Below are positions 1 to 8,852 of a stretch of 64,000 nt of DNA, one piece after another (positions within the stretch are counted from its first letter, which is position 1; each line of letters starts with the position of its first letter). The DNA comes from A37T11 sp964546645. Lineage in GTDB: Bacteria; Bacteroidota; Bacteroidia; Sphingobacteriales; Sphingobacteriaceae. The translations under genes and the position numbers were made by a program. Below the pieces are notes generated by a model. The model saw only the letters and a program-made list of their open reading frames with translations. It did not search any database and was not told the DNA's origin. The stretch is taken from assembly GCA_964546645.1 (NCBI GenBank), contig CAZJKM010000001.1, positions 1 to 64,000 on the forward strand. The letters are read 5' to 3'.

Positions 1-284
1 CTTTCAACCGTGATGAACTAATTACCGAAATATTGATTAAAAACGGCTTTAAGCTTAATTATACCATTACCCAACAAGACCAATTCAAGAAGAATGAAAT
101 TTTCTTAGCATCAGACGGAGAAAAAGAAACATTGCTTTGCTTAGATGGCACGTTATCAGGCGAAACCGTAGAGTATTTTAAAACCCATACCCACCAAAAG
201 CTCATAGTTTTGGAACGTGCTTTAGACACTACAAAAAAATGGAATCTGAAACACTATATGGGTGATAAGTTTAAAGCGTTTTAA
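1..284 (+). CDS. Type III restriction-modification DNA methyltransferase (Mod), C-terminal end only
   Basis: The reading frame is open from base 3 at the window edge, so only about 93 C-terminal residues are seen and no true start is present. The ending, with LERALDTTKKWNLKHYMGDKF, is the typical tail of adenine-specific site-specific methyltransferases of type III R-M systems, which methylate the recognition site and carry the target-recognition function. Catalytic motifs (DPPY, FxGxG) would lie outside the window. It stops 11 bp before the PHP/ATPase gene, so the two are probably one transcript. The assignment rests on family resemblance of a short tail, so it is moderate. Confidence 0.6.
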   Translation, partial: FNRDELITEILIKNGFKLNYTITQQDQFKKNEIFLASDGEKETLLCLDGTLSGETVEYFKTHTHQKLIVLERALDTTKKWNLKHYMGDKFKAF

Positions 285-295
285 ATACAAGGATT

Positions 296-2882
296 ATGAC
301 AAAAATAGGCTCATACTGGAGCAAATGGGATTTGCACGTACATACACCCGCTTCTATAATTGAGCATTACGGCAAAGATAAAGAAAGTGTTTGGGAAGAT
401 TATATTGCAGATCTGAATAATCTTCCGGAGAACGTCTCTGTATTAGGTATCAATGATTATTTATTCCTTGATGGTTATAAAATAGTCAAGAAATATTTTG
501 ATGAAGGTAAACTTCCTAAAATCAAAAGAATTTTTCCAGTGATTGAGCTAAGGCTTAAAATATTTGGAAATCAAAGTAAAACTGATGCTTGGCATAGAAT
601 AAATTTCCACGTTATATTTTCTGATGAACTTGATGCAGACCTGATTGAAGCTCAATTCATATCTGGTCTTCAATCACATTACAATTTATTGCCTGAAAAT
701 CAATCTTTTTGGAATGGAATATTGACAAAACAAAGTTTAGAAGACTTTGGCAAAATGATTATTCAACATTCTACGGCTGAAATCAAAAACGCACCTATAG
801 AAGTTGGGTTCAATTCTCTGAATTTCACCGAAGATGGAGTGTTTAAGCTACTTAACAGTCATTATTTTAAAGACAAAAATTTGACTGCTATAGGTAAAAC
901 AGAATGGGAAAAACTACGCTGGGACGGTTCAATAGGAGAAAAACTTCACATAATAAATTCAGTTGATTTTGTTTTTTCTGCTTGTGAAAATGTTGAAGCT
1001 TACACAACTTCAGAAAAAACATTGGGAACACAATTAAAAAAATTCAATCTTTTAGACTGTAGTGATGCACATCATTTTAGCACCTCGCCTGAAAAAGATA
1101 GGATTGGCAATTGCAATCAGTGGATCAAAGCCGAACCTACATTTGAAGGATTGAAACAGTTGAAATATGAGCCAAAATTCAGAAAGAACATATCTGAAAA
1201 TGAACCGCTAAAGCCATATAGAACAATTGATAGTATTAGATTTAATTTTCCTGAAAGCACTATGCTAAAAAACGTACAGACCAGTATAGAACAACCGTTT
1301 TGTTTAAATGGTTTGAAAGAGATAGTGTTTAGCCCATATTTTACATGCATCATTGGGGGAAGAGGCTCAGGGAAAAGCACAATCATTAACTTAATAGCCC
1401 AGCAACTAGGAGAACAATCCGACTTTTTCCAAGAAAACAAAATCATGGTAGAGGGAAAAGATTTCTTTAAGGCCAATGGTGCTGAATACGCAACTATTGC
1501 GGGTACAAATGAAATAGAATTTATTAGTCAAGGCAAAGTAGAAGAACTTTCATCAGGCAACAAACTCACAGATTTAATTTTTAACGAACGTATTAAAGCA
1601 GTTGTAAGTGACTATTTAGAAAAAGAAAAAACACTTGGTTCTAAAATTCAACAGATAGATGATAGCATTAAAATAATATCAGACATTGTATCGTTAAGAA
1701 CGGATTTAGAACAAAAGAAAGCATCTTTAGAAAACGATACAAAGATTGTTGCTTCAATAGAGAATGAACAATATAAAGCACTATCACAAAGAGTAAATGA
1801 AGTAACTGTCGAAATTGAAAAAATAAGCCAAAACAAAGAGCAGTATGGTGATTTCTTTTCGCAAATAACAGAATTGTGTTTGTCAATAGACCCGAACAAT
1901 AATACCGATGAATATGGTCAAAGATTAGTTGAGATAATAAATCATATTGATGCTATTGATGAAATAGCACGTTTTAATGATGAACAAGGAATAGGTTATA
2001 AGACGACCTTAAAAACTTTTCCAATCACCGATAAACTTTTGGAAGATAAAAAAATAGAGTTGGCATCGTTAAAGCAACAAATCGTAGAATATTTTACATC
2101 AATCGGGAGTACACCTGATAGTATTGCCGATGTGGATAGGGCAACTTCAAATATCGCAACCGTAACGAATGAAATAGCAGAACTCAATAAAAAAATACAA
2201 TCAAAGAAAGAACAACTACAAAAACTTGACGAACAAACTTCGGACATAAAAGAAATAGTACACCAATGTGAGCAAATTATTAATACACGTCTTGAAGCCA
2301 TAAACAACGATTTGAATATTACTAACGATAATGTAGAAAAAATTAGTTTTAAGTATGAGTTCTATCAAGAAAAATATAGAGATAGATTAAACCAAGCCTT
2401 CAAAAATCATTTTCAGTCATACCACAAACCAAGTTTGTCTTGGGATAATATTTACTCGTGTTTAAGTCNNNNNNNNNNTAATAGGTTTTTATGGTAAATC
2501 ACCTCTAACATCTTGTTCTTTTGGTCAAAGATGTACCGCAGTTGTTGTAACCTTACTTATGACAGGTGTTAAACCATTACTAATTGATGAGCCAGAAGCA
2601 CATTTGGATAATAGGTTAATTGCAGAATATTTGGTTGATTTGATTAAAGAAAAGAAAAATGAAAGGCAAATAATTTTCGCTACACACAATGCCAATTTTG
2701 TGGTCAATGGAGATGCAGAGCTTATCCATATTTTGGAAATACCAAAAGAAAAAGTCTTTACAGAAATCATATCAACTACAATAGAGAACCTGTCAAATAG
2801 GAAAAGTCTCCTAAAACTTGAAGGAGGCGAGGAGGCTTTTAAAAAACGAGATCAAAAATTATTATCAGGATTTATTGGATAG
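296..2882 (+). CDS. PHP-domain/SMC-like ATPase (TrlF-like), interrupted by an assembly gap
   Basis: The N-terminus carries a PHP phosphoesterase signature: HVH at residues 14-16 and SDAHH near 256-260. A Walker A motif (GGRGSGKST) follows at about 353-361, then a long charged coiled coil to about residue 720. After the run of N the protein resumes one frame off with SFGQRC, which resembles an ABC signature, and LLIDEPEAHLD, a Walker B. This is an SMC/Rad50-type ATPase with its coiled coil between the two nucleotide-binding halves, fused to a PHP domain. The two frames are explained by the arbitrary 10-N filler, so the gene is probably intact. The context next to a type III Mod suggests phage defence; the substrate is unknown. 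Confidence 0.75.
2469..2478. other. Assembly gap (10 N)
   Basis: A run of ten N lies inside the PHP/ATPase gene. It is a fixed-length filler, so its true size is unknown. It causes the apparent frameshift between the two halves of that gene and is not evidence of a pseudogene. Confidence 0.98.
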
Positions 2883-2898
2883 TTTTACGGCAAGTAGT

Positions 2899-3615
2899 AT
2901 GGACAAGCAGATTTTAGATGAGTTAAAAGACCTCAAAGCAGTTATTTACAAGATAGCGGGTATATCTGAACAATCAGATGAATCACCTATTTCTATTGAA
3001 GCAATCGAAAAAGCTACCAAGGAATATAGAAAATTAGAGATTCAACGTGGTGAATGGTTGACGGACTATGATTTGGACAAATATTTCAAAGGTGTACGTT
3101 ATGGCGCTGGGAAATTCATCCGAGATGTTTTTGAGTTTAAAGATTATTTTAACAAAGGACGAACTATTTATTACAAGAAATCGAGTATTGTAAAACTATG
3201 CGAGGAGTTAAAATCCCGTAACGTTAACTTAGCTTCATTCATCGAACTAAAAAATGATAAAGAAAGTTTTCAGAATAGTATAGATAAGTATCTTGCAACA
3301 AAACCAAAGGGTAGAAAACCTTTCGCTTTGCCGGAATATTTTGAAAATATCAATTTAGAAAAATTAGAGCCACCAGTAGAATTGGTTCAGGAAGATTTGA
3401 AAAAACTACATGAAGAGTATGTTAAGGAAAATCTTCAAAAATATATTGTTGTGTGGAATGGTTATGCGTCACTTAGAATCGGGTATCCGTTTAAACAATA
3501 TTTTGACGATGAAATTAAAAAAAGATGTCGACAGTGGTGTAATCGATTTGGAGCAGCAAATTATGCACTTAAATTACTCACAGGTAAGATGTACCACAAA
3601 ATCGATGACCGTTAA
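2899..3615 (+). CDS. Uncharacterised protein downstream of the PHP/SMC ATPase
   Basis: Not recognised. From the ATG at 2899 it is 238 residues, soluble, rich in Lys, Glu and Tyr, without signal peptide or membrane segment. An alternative TTG start at 2818 would overlap the ATPase gene by 65 bp. The ATG sits 16 bp after the ATPase stop and fits tandem translation better. The C-terminal third is aromatic and basic (for example KKRCRQWCNRFG), which could suit nucleic-acid contact, but no motif supports a specific role. Its AT-rich composition matches the two genes upstream and differs from the chromosome beyond tRNA-Ser, so it is read as the third gene of the same accessory module. Confidence 0.6.
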   Translation: MDKQILDELKDLKAVIYKIAGISEQSDESPISIEAIEKATKEYRKLEIQRGEWLTDYDLDKYFKGVRYGAGKFIRDVFEFKDYFNKGRTIYYKKSSIVKLCEELKSRNVNLASFIELKNDKESFQNSIDKYLATKPKGRKPFALPEYFENINLEKLEPPVELVQEDLKKLHEEYVKENLQKYIVVWNGYASLRIGYPFKQYFDDEIKKRCRQWCNRFGAANYALKLLTGKMYHKIDDR

Positions 3616-3690
3616 ATTAATGTTTAGATATTATTCATCATTTAAGTAAAACCTTCCCCTAATCATTCCCCTAAAGTTTGCAAAATGATA

Positions 3691-3717
3691 AAACCCACTG
3701 ATTATCAGTGGGTTTTT
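3691..3717 (-). terminator. Terminator of tRNA-Ser
   Basis: A perfect 8-bp stem, CCCACTGA and TCAGTGGG around a TTA loop, is flanked by A-runs on one side and T-runs on the other. It could therefore terminate in both directions. It lies just past the 3' end of the tRNA-Ser gene on the minus strand and also closes the accessory block from the left. Confidence 0.75.
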
Positions 3718-3728
3718 ATTTTCGCTCG

Positions 3729-3816
3729 CGGAGAGAGCGGGATTCGAACCCGCGATACGCTCAACACGTATACACACTTTCCAGGCGTGCTCATTCGACC
3801 ACTCTGACACCTCTCC
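3729..3816 (-). tRNA. tRNA-Ser(GGA)
   Basis: An 88-nt class II tRNA. The acceptor GGAGAGG pairs with TCTCTCC (one G-T pair), and the discriminator is G. The anticodon loop CTGGAAA gives anticodon GGA. A long variable arm is followed by the TTCGAAT T-loop. CCA is not encoded. The 3' half faces the AT-rich accessory block, the usual arrangement when an island has integrated into a tRNA 3' end. Confidence 0.95.
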
Positions 3817-3828
3817 GTTCGGGGAGGG

Positions 3829-3859
3829 CAAAAATAGTCTATTTCAATGACTATCTCAA
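3829..3859 (-). promoter_or_regulatory. Promoter of tRNA-Ser
   Basis: On the minus strand a -33 box TTG is followed after 20 bp by TATTTTTG, an exact match to the Bacteroidota -7 consensus TAnnTTTG, ending 12 bp before the tRNA. The spacer holds an inverted repeat ATAGTC...GACTAT. The remaining DNA up to bshB1 (3860-4069) shows no gene. Confidence 0.8.
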
Positions 3860-4069
3860 ACGTTTTTCAAAAATGAGCTTATTGTTTTTTAGTGAGGCTT
3901 ATTGTTAATCCGCTGCTGCGTTATAAGACTTGTACAGCAGCGTGTTCTGTTCGATAGGCTGTTCTGGTATATCACATTTGCTGCTGGTCATATTGCTGGT
4001 AACAGGATCAGCGTAAACAGAACCGTGCGAGGAGAGGAATTCGTTCCTTTATCTTCCCTTCCTTTTTCT

Positions 4070-4077
4070 TACTTTTG
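4070..4077 (+). promoter_or_regulatory. Probable -7 box of the bshB1 operon
   Basis: TACTTTTG matches TAnnTTTG exactly and ends 22 bp before the chosen bshB1 ATG. No clear TTG is seen at the -33 position, so this is a one-box prediction. Confidence 0.5.
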
Positions 4078-4099
4078 GGGTTTTCAACACAAATTGAGT

Positions 4100-4831
4100 A
4101 TGGACGATCTGAAATTGGATTTGCTCGTCATAGCTGTGCATCCGGATGATGCCGAGCTTTGCTGCGGCGGAACGCTCATTAAACATGCTGGTGCGGGGAA
4201 ACGGGTAGGTGTTGTTGATCTTACGAGGGGAGAGCTGGGAACACGTGGTACCGCAGAAACACGTGATCAGGAGGCTTTAGAGGCCGCCGGTTTAATGGGA
4301 CTCACTTTACGTGAGAACCTGCGTATGCGGGATGGTTTTTTCCGGAATGATGAACAGCACCAGCTCCGGATTATTCAGGTGATCCGGAAGTATCGCCCAC
4401 AAATTTTAATCAGTAACGCGCTGACAGACAGACATCCGGACCACGGAAGAGCGGGTGATCTGGTGAATGACGCCGTGTTCCTGGCTGGACTGCGCCGGAT
4501 TGAAACGGCTGAAGACGGTAAAGCTCAGGAACCCTATCGCCCCCGGCTGTTATTACAGTCTATACAGGATACGTATATTACTCCGGACATCGTTGTGGAT
4601 GTAAGTGATTGTTGGGAACGTAAGCTGGAGGTACTACGGGCTTACAAAACCCAGTTTTTCAATGAAACAATACCAAGCGGCGAGCCGCAGACGTATATTT
4701 CTGACCCGGGTTTCTTTGAGATCCTCAATGGCAGGGGCAGAGAATACGGAAAACATATCGGCGTCCGGTTTGCGGAAGGGTTTACCTGTCGCCGGCTGAT
4801 CGGGGTGGATGATCTTTTTGTACTTAAATAA
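4100..4831 (+). CDS. bshB1: Bacillithiol biosynthesis deacetylase BshB1
   Basis: Removes the acetyl group from GlcNAc-malate, the second step of bacillithiol synthesis, in the cytoplasm. The protein is a LmbE/PIG-L zinc deacetylase of 243 residues. HPDDAE near residues 14-19 supplies the metal ligands and the general base, and HPDH near 115 the further ligand. TRGELGTRGT is also typical of the BshB1 branch. The ATG at 4100 was chosen because the HPDD motif must lie near the N-terminus; the open frame upstream to 3902 has no family similarity. It is followed after 6 bp by lolD. The partner genes bshA and bshC are not in the window. Confidence 0.9.
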   Translation: MDDLKLDLLVIAVHPDDAELCCGGTLIKHAGAGKRVGVVDLTRGELGTRGTAETRDQEALEAAGLMGLTLRENLRMRDGFFRNDEQHQLRIIQVIRKYRPQILISNALTDRHPDHGRAGDLVNDAVFLAGLRRIETAEDGKAQEPYRPRLLLQSIQDTYITPDIVVDVSDCWERKLEVLRAYKTQFFNETIPSGEPQTYISDPGFFEILNGRGREYGKHIGVRFAEGFTCRRLIGVDDLFVLK

Positions 4832-4837
4832 GAAAAT

Positions 4838-5488
4838 ATGTTGACCGCGCGCGGCATTGAAAAATCGTATGGCAATCTCCGTATCCTGAGAGGAGTGGAC
4901 CTGGATGTTAAAAAGAAGGAAATTGTCAGCATTGTGGGTGCATCCGGCGCCGGAAAGAGTACACTTTTACATATTGTAGGATCGCTGGACAGGCCCGATG
5001 CCGGCACGGTAATGGTAAACGGAATTGACCTCAGCCGGCTTCCTGATAAAAAATTAAGTGCGTTTCGCAACGAGCATGTGGGGTTTGTGTTCCAGTTCCA
5101 TCATCTGTTGCCGGAATTTACGGCTCTGGAAAACGTCTGTATTCCTGCGTTCATACGCAAATCAGGCAGAAAAGAAAGTGAAAAACGGGCCATGGAGCTA
5201 CTGGAATTGCTGGGACTGCGCAGCCGGGCTGATCACAAACCAGCCGAACTTTCGGGCGGTGAGCAGCAGCGGGTGGCTGTTGCCCGTGCATTGATAAACC
5301 GGCCGGCGATTGTGCTGGCCGATGAACCATCCGGCAACCTCGATTCCGAAAATGCGTTTGCACTGCATCGTATGTTTGCCGAACTGCGTGAACAATTGGG
5401 GCAGACCTTCCTGATTGTGACACATAATGAAGATCTGGCCGGTATATCCGACCGGGTGGTACACATGAAAGACGGACAAATTACCTGA
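4838..5488 (+). CDS. lolD: Lipoprotein-releasing type ABC transporter ATPase (LolD-like)
   Basis: The ATPase subunit that powers extraction of lipoproteins from the inner membrane toward the outer membrane. Length (216 aa) is normal. Walker A GASGAGKST is near residues 34-42, the signature LSGGEQQR near 139, and Walker B IVLADEPSGNLD near 159, with an H-loop in IVTHNED. The FQFHHLLPEFTALENV stretch is characteristic of LolD rather than of FtsE or MacB. No permease gene (LolC/E) is adjacent. The stop is 1 bp before the next gene, so it is co-transcribed with bshB1 and the two proteins that follow. Confidence 0.85.
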   Translation: MLTARGIEKSYGNLRILRGVDLDVKKKEIVSIVGASGAGKSTLLHIVGSLDRPDAGTVMVNGIDLSRLPDKKLSAFRNEHVGFVFQFHHLLPEFTALENVCIPAFIRKSGRKESEKRAMELLELLGLRSRADHKPAELSGGEQQRVAVARALINRPAIVLADEPSGNLDSENAFALHRMFAELREQLGQTFLIVTHNEDLAGISDRVVHMKDGQIT

Positions 5489-5489
5489 G

Positions 5490-5978
5490 ATGACCCATGT
5501 ACTAATCACACAGGGAGCTTCTCCTTTTGCTCAACGGATAGCCAGACAGTTTCCGGCTGACTACCGGATCACGTTCGGTGTTGCCGGTGATGTCCCCGAG
5601 GTGCTGATCCGTACCGGGAAGTATAACTGGATCCCTCCCGGAAATGCACCGGGCTTTACCCATTCCATGCTGAATGCCTGTCTTGATGGCGGTATCGGTC
5701 TGCTGCTTCCTTTAGGGTGGGAGGAGCTCGTCGCGCTGGCGCGTGCCGCACAGCTGTTTTCAGAGTATCAGATAGAAGTACTGGTTCCGCCGCTGCAACT
5801 GCTGGAAACCATTCCCATCTACACCAACCCGGTGAAAGAGGCTGTCCCGGCGGTATTGCTGCATGGCTGTAACGTACATGACGGGGCGGTTTTTATGGAA
5901 GATTTCCCTTATTCGGGTGTTTACTTACAAGGGGATGACGGCGATACACCCGCTTTGTGCTGCCTCAATGAAAACTGA
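5490..5978 (+). CDS. Pre-ATP-grasp-like protein without the ATP-grasp domain
   Basis: A 162-residue protein starting MTHVLITQGASPFAQRIAR, a Rossmann-like beginning seen in carbamoyl-phosphate-synthase-like ATP-grasp proteins. It continues with GKYNWIPPGNAP and a DGGIGLLLPLGWEELVALA stretch typical of the pre-ATP-grasp subdomain. It then ends without the ATP-binding ATP-grasp core, so it cannot be a complete ligase. It abuts the downstream HAD-like gene with no gap. ATP-grasp plus HAD pairs are common in Bacteroidota; here both partners look degenerate. Function is unknown, and a stand-alone ligand-binding role is only a guess. Confidence 0.5.
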   Translation: MTHVLITQGASPFAQRIARQFPADYRITFGVAGDVPEVLIRTGKYNWIPPGNAPGFTHSMLNACLDGGIGLLLPLGWEELVALARAAQLFSEYQIEVLVPPLQLLETIPIYTNPVKEAVPAVLLHGCNVHDGAVFMEDFPYSGVYLQGDDGDTPALCCLNEN

Positions 5979-6575
5979 ATGATCAACGACAAAAAGGCCC
6001 TGATATCTGGTTACGACGAGGTGTTGTATCCTGAAAAAGATTACCTGTTGCAGGTGTACTACCTGTTTGCGCAGTTCCTGGAGTATACAACTGCCTTTCC
6101 GCCAGCGGCAGAGCTGACCAGTTTCCTGAAAAAGGCGTACCTGCATCACGGTCGGGATGAGCTGTTTGAACGTGCGGCGGAAGTCTTTGCCATTGACCGG
6201 GTTTACAAAGAAAATTTCGTCCGGTTGCACCGGGCAGCGCAGCTGCCGCTGAAGCTCTTGTTGTTTCAGGAATCCCTGGCGGTACTACAGCAAGCAGCAG
6301 CAGAGAGAAAGCAGCTGATACTGTTCGTACATGGTGATCCCGCAGAGAAGCTGAACCGGATCCGGCAGACCGAATGGCACGGTCTGGATCAGCAGATAAA
6401 AGTATATTTTTCGCAGGAATTGCTTGCGGCAGGACATCAGGAGCCCCTGTTGTTTATACTACAGGATAATCAGCTGCTACCGGAAGAAGTCCGCTTCATC
6501 GGTCGCAGCGGGGTGGACAGCGTGGCAGCGGCTCAGGCACGGATAGACTACCTGGATTTGGACGACTGCCGCTAA
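5979..6575 (+). CDS. HAD-superfamily protein with missing catalytic residues (pseudoenzyme)
   Basis: 198 residues. The N-terminal GYDEVLYPEKDYLLQVYYL aligns with the motif I region of HAD hydrolases (DxDxxLYPEKD), but the nucleophile Asp is Gly11; only the second Asp (Asp13) is kept. The motif IV region reads FIGRSGVD (173-180) where active members have FIGDSxxD, so the metal-binding Asp is Arg176. The motif III Lys is also not seen near LLAAGHQEP. The fold is probably retained and the phosphatase chemistry lost. It starts directly at the end of the pre-ATP-grasp-like gene, so the two proteins may work together. Loss of function in a decaying gene cannot be excluded. Confidence 0.6.
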   Translation: MINDKKALISGYDEVLYPEKDYLLQVYYLFAQFLEYTTAFPPAAELTSFLKKAYLHHGRDELFERAAEVFAIDRVYKENFVRLHRAAQLPLKLLLFQESLAVLQQAAAERKQLILFVHGDPAEKLNRIRQTEWHGLDQQIKVYFSQELLAAGHQEPLLFILQDNQLLPEEVRFIGRSGVDSVAAAQARIDYLDLDDCR

Positions 6576-6607
6576 TTCCGTAACTTGCTCGTTCATTAAC
6601 AGAAATT

Positions 6608-7624
6608 ATGAAAGAAGGGAAGCGGCCAACCATAAAAGAAATCGCCAGACGGCTTAAAATATCCCCGTCAACGGTATCAAGGGCGCTGCATGATCACCCC
6701 AGTATCGGCTTGGTTACCACGATGCGGGTGAAAAAAGTGGCGGAAGAGCTGGAGTACGAGCCTAATCAGACAGCGATCTTTTTCAAACAGCGCAAAACAT
6801 ACACGATCGGCGTGGTGCTTCCGAGTCTTTCAGAGCCCTTTTTTGCCGCAGCTATCAGTGAAATTGAAAATGTAGCCAACAGTAGGAACTATACCGTGAT
6901 CATGGGGCAGTCGATGGACGATCCTCAACGTGAGAAACGTATCATCGAAACCCTGAAGAACCACCGTGTGGACGGAATTATCCTGTCCGTAGGTAAAAAT
7001 ACCAGTGACTATGGTTTTACGGAACTTCTTGACAAGGCCGGTATACCGATCGTTTTTTTTGATTGTGTACCCGACATTCCGGGGATAAACAGTATTGTCA
7101 GCAACCTGAAAACCGGCATGCTGGAAGCCATTGCCACGTTTGTTTCCTGTGGTCACCGGGCTATTGCGCTCATCAACGGTCCGGATATGCTGCCGGCCAG
7201 CCGTGAACGGGAGACCACGTTTAAAAACGGGTTATCGCTACATGATATCCCGCATAAACACGAGCATGTGGTTCATTCTGATCTCTCGCCCGCAGGCAAT
7301 GAAGCAGCAATAGAACGGTTACTCCTTTTGCCCGACCGGCCGTCTGCTGTTATCTGTTTCAACGACTATGTGACACTGGACGTGATGAGGATTGTCCGTA
7401 AAAAAGGTTTATCCGTTAACAGCGACCTTCATTTTATCAGTTTTGCCAATTACCCGCTGTGGCAGTATATGGAGAACCCGCCGATGGCATCCATTGAACA
7501 GTTTCCGGATAAGCAGGGTGCCAAAGCGGCGGCGTTGCTGTTTGATCTCATCGAGGATACCTCCGGTAATCCGGCACCGCAACAGATATCATTTGATTCC
7601 AGCCTGGTGCGGCACAGCTATTGA
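6608..7624 (+). CDS. LacI-family transcriptional regulator
   Basis: 338 residues with an N-terminal LacI helix-turn-helix (TIKEIARRLKISPSTVSRAL, about residues 8-27) and the hinge region. A periplasmic-binding-protein-like effector domain follows, from TIGVVLPSLSEPFFAAAI onward. It binds DNA as a dimer and responds to a sugar or sugar phosphate. It lies 32 bp after the HAD-like gene and is followed by a sugar-kinase-like gene and a CBM9-like gene, so local control of those two is likely. A CAAnCGnTTG palindrome just beyond its stop codon is a candidate operator. Confidence 0.9.
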   Translation: MKEGKRPTIKEIARRLKISPSTVSRALHDHPSIGLVTTMRVKKVAEELEYEPNQTAIFFKQRKTYTIGVVLPSLSEPFFAAAISEIENVANSRNYTVIMGQSMDDPQREKRIIETLKNHRVDGIILSVGKNTSDYGFTELLDKAGIPIVFFDCVPDIPGINSIVSNLKTGMLEAIATFVSCGHRAIALINGPDMLPASRERETTFKNGLSLHDIPHKHEHVVHSDLSPAGNEAAIERLLLLPDRPSAVICFNDYVTLDVMRIVRKKGLSVNSDLHFISFANYPLWQYMENPPMASIEQFPDKQGAKAAALLFDLIEDTSGNPAPQQISFDSSLVRHSY

Positions 7625-7634
7625 AAAAATAGCG

Positions 7635-7644
7635 CAACCGTTTG
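7635..7644. promoter_or_regulatory. Candidate LacI-family operator
   Basis: CAACCGTTTG fits the pseudo-palindrome CAAnCGnTTG with the central CG that LacI-family repressors favour. It lies 10 bp after the lacI-type stop and 78 bp before the kinase start. A direct repeat ATAAACAT at 7700-7707 and 7714-7721 lies just before that start; its role is unknown. No convincing TAnnTTTG box was seen here. Confidence 0.4.
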
Positions 7645-7721
7645 ATGTATTTCCCCTTGTAGGTTATTATTTAATGATTTCGGATATTGCACCTTTATTA
7701 TAAACATGCGATAATAAACAT

Positions 7722-8852
7722 ATGACCAATAACAGAGATCAGGGCGAGTTGTTCGCTATTATCAATGAGTTCGTTATCGGAAGCCAGCCGCTGTCAGCCG
7801 TTCCATTCGGATCAGGGCATATCAATGATACGTATCTGGTACAAACGGAGGGGGAAGGCCCGGACTATCTTCTTCAGCGCATCAACCACCTGGTATTTAA
7901 AGACCAGGATCAGCTGATGAGTAATATTTTGCTGGTAACCAATCATCTCAGGAAAAAGATACAGCAGGGATCTCCGGATAGTCCGGAGGGCAGCGCCCGC
8001 ACAGTACTTACACCGGTTGCGTGCAAAGACGGAAAATGGTATTACTGTGAGCCGTCAGGCAACGTGTGGCGGGTCTATCATTATATACCCGATAGCAGAA
8101 GCTATGATATGGTGGAGACCCCTCGCCAGGCACGGGAAGGAGGACGTGCTTTCGGTGAGTTTCAGGCGATGCTGACCGACCTGGATGCGTCACTCATTCA
8201 TGAGGTAATCCCCGATTTTCATCATATCGGCAAGCGGCTTGCAAAACTGCATCAGGCAGTTGCGGCAGACCCTGTGGGGCGCAAGGCCCATGCAGCAGCG
8301 GAGATTGCATTTATAGCCGGGCGGGAGGGGGCCATGCACCGGATACTGGAAATGGGAGCGGCCGGTGCATTGCCCCGCCGCATCATACACTATGATACCA
8401 AATTCAACAATGTACTATTGGACGAACATGATCAGGTGAAATGTGTAATTGACCTGGACACGGTGATGCCGGGGTATGTAGCTTATGATTTCGGGGACGC
8501 GATCCGGACCATCATCAATGCCGCCGCTGAAGATGAAGCGGATCTCTCAAAAGTCACCCTGAATATACCGTTGTTTGAAGCGTATGCGCAGGGGTATTTT
8601 GAGAAAGCAGCATCTTTTCTGACACCGGAGGAGATAGATTCCTTATTATATGGTGCCTTTTTGTTACCGTATATGCAAGCAGTTCGCTTTCTCACAGATT
8701 ACCTGGAGGGGGATATTTACTATAAAACCGCTCATGCAGCGCACAACCTGCAGCGTACCAGGGCACAGCTGAAATTGGTAAGTGAAATGGAACAGCATGA
8801 ACAGGAACTAAAAGATATATTGACAGCTATTACACAAGAGATCAATTCATGA
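7722..8852 (+). CDS. Aminoglycoside-phosphotransferase-fold sugar kinase (NahK-like)
   Basis: 376 residues of the APH/choline-kinase fold. IIHYDTKFNNVLLDE holds the catalytic loop (HxDxxxxN, with Asp as base), and VIDLDTVMPGYVAYDFGD is the metal-binding DxD region. The HYDTKFNNVL wording is close to N-acetylhexosamine 1-kinases, which phosphorylate GlcNAc or GalNAc at C1 for salvage. That substrate is an inference from the motif. The neighbouring LacI regulator and CBM9-like gene (4-bp overlap, ATGA) support a sugar-related role. Other phosphotransferase substrates remain possible. Confidence 0.7.
   Translation: MTNNRDQGELFAIINEFVIGSQPLSAVPFGSGHINDTYLVQTEGEGPDYLLQRINHLVFKDQDQLMSNILLVTNHLRKKIQQGSPDSPEGSARTVLTPVACKDGKWYYCEPSGNVWRVYHYIPDSRSYDMVETPRQAREGGRAFGEFQAMLTDLDASLIHEVIPDFHHIGKRLAKLHQAVAADPVGRKAHAAAEIAFIAGREGAMHRILEMGAAGALPRRIIHYDTKFNNVLLDEHDQVKCVIDLDTVMPGYVAYDFGDAIRTIINAAAEDEADLSKVTLNIPLFEAYAQGYFEKAASFLTPEEIDSLLYGAFLLPYMQAVRFLTDYLEGDIYYKTAHAAHNLQRTRAQLKLVSEMEQHEQELKDILTAITQEINS

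Noticed and set aside
3902..4099. Upstream extension of the bshB1 frame
   Set aside because: It contains no BshB1 similarity and would cross the TACTTTTG promoter box.
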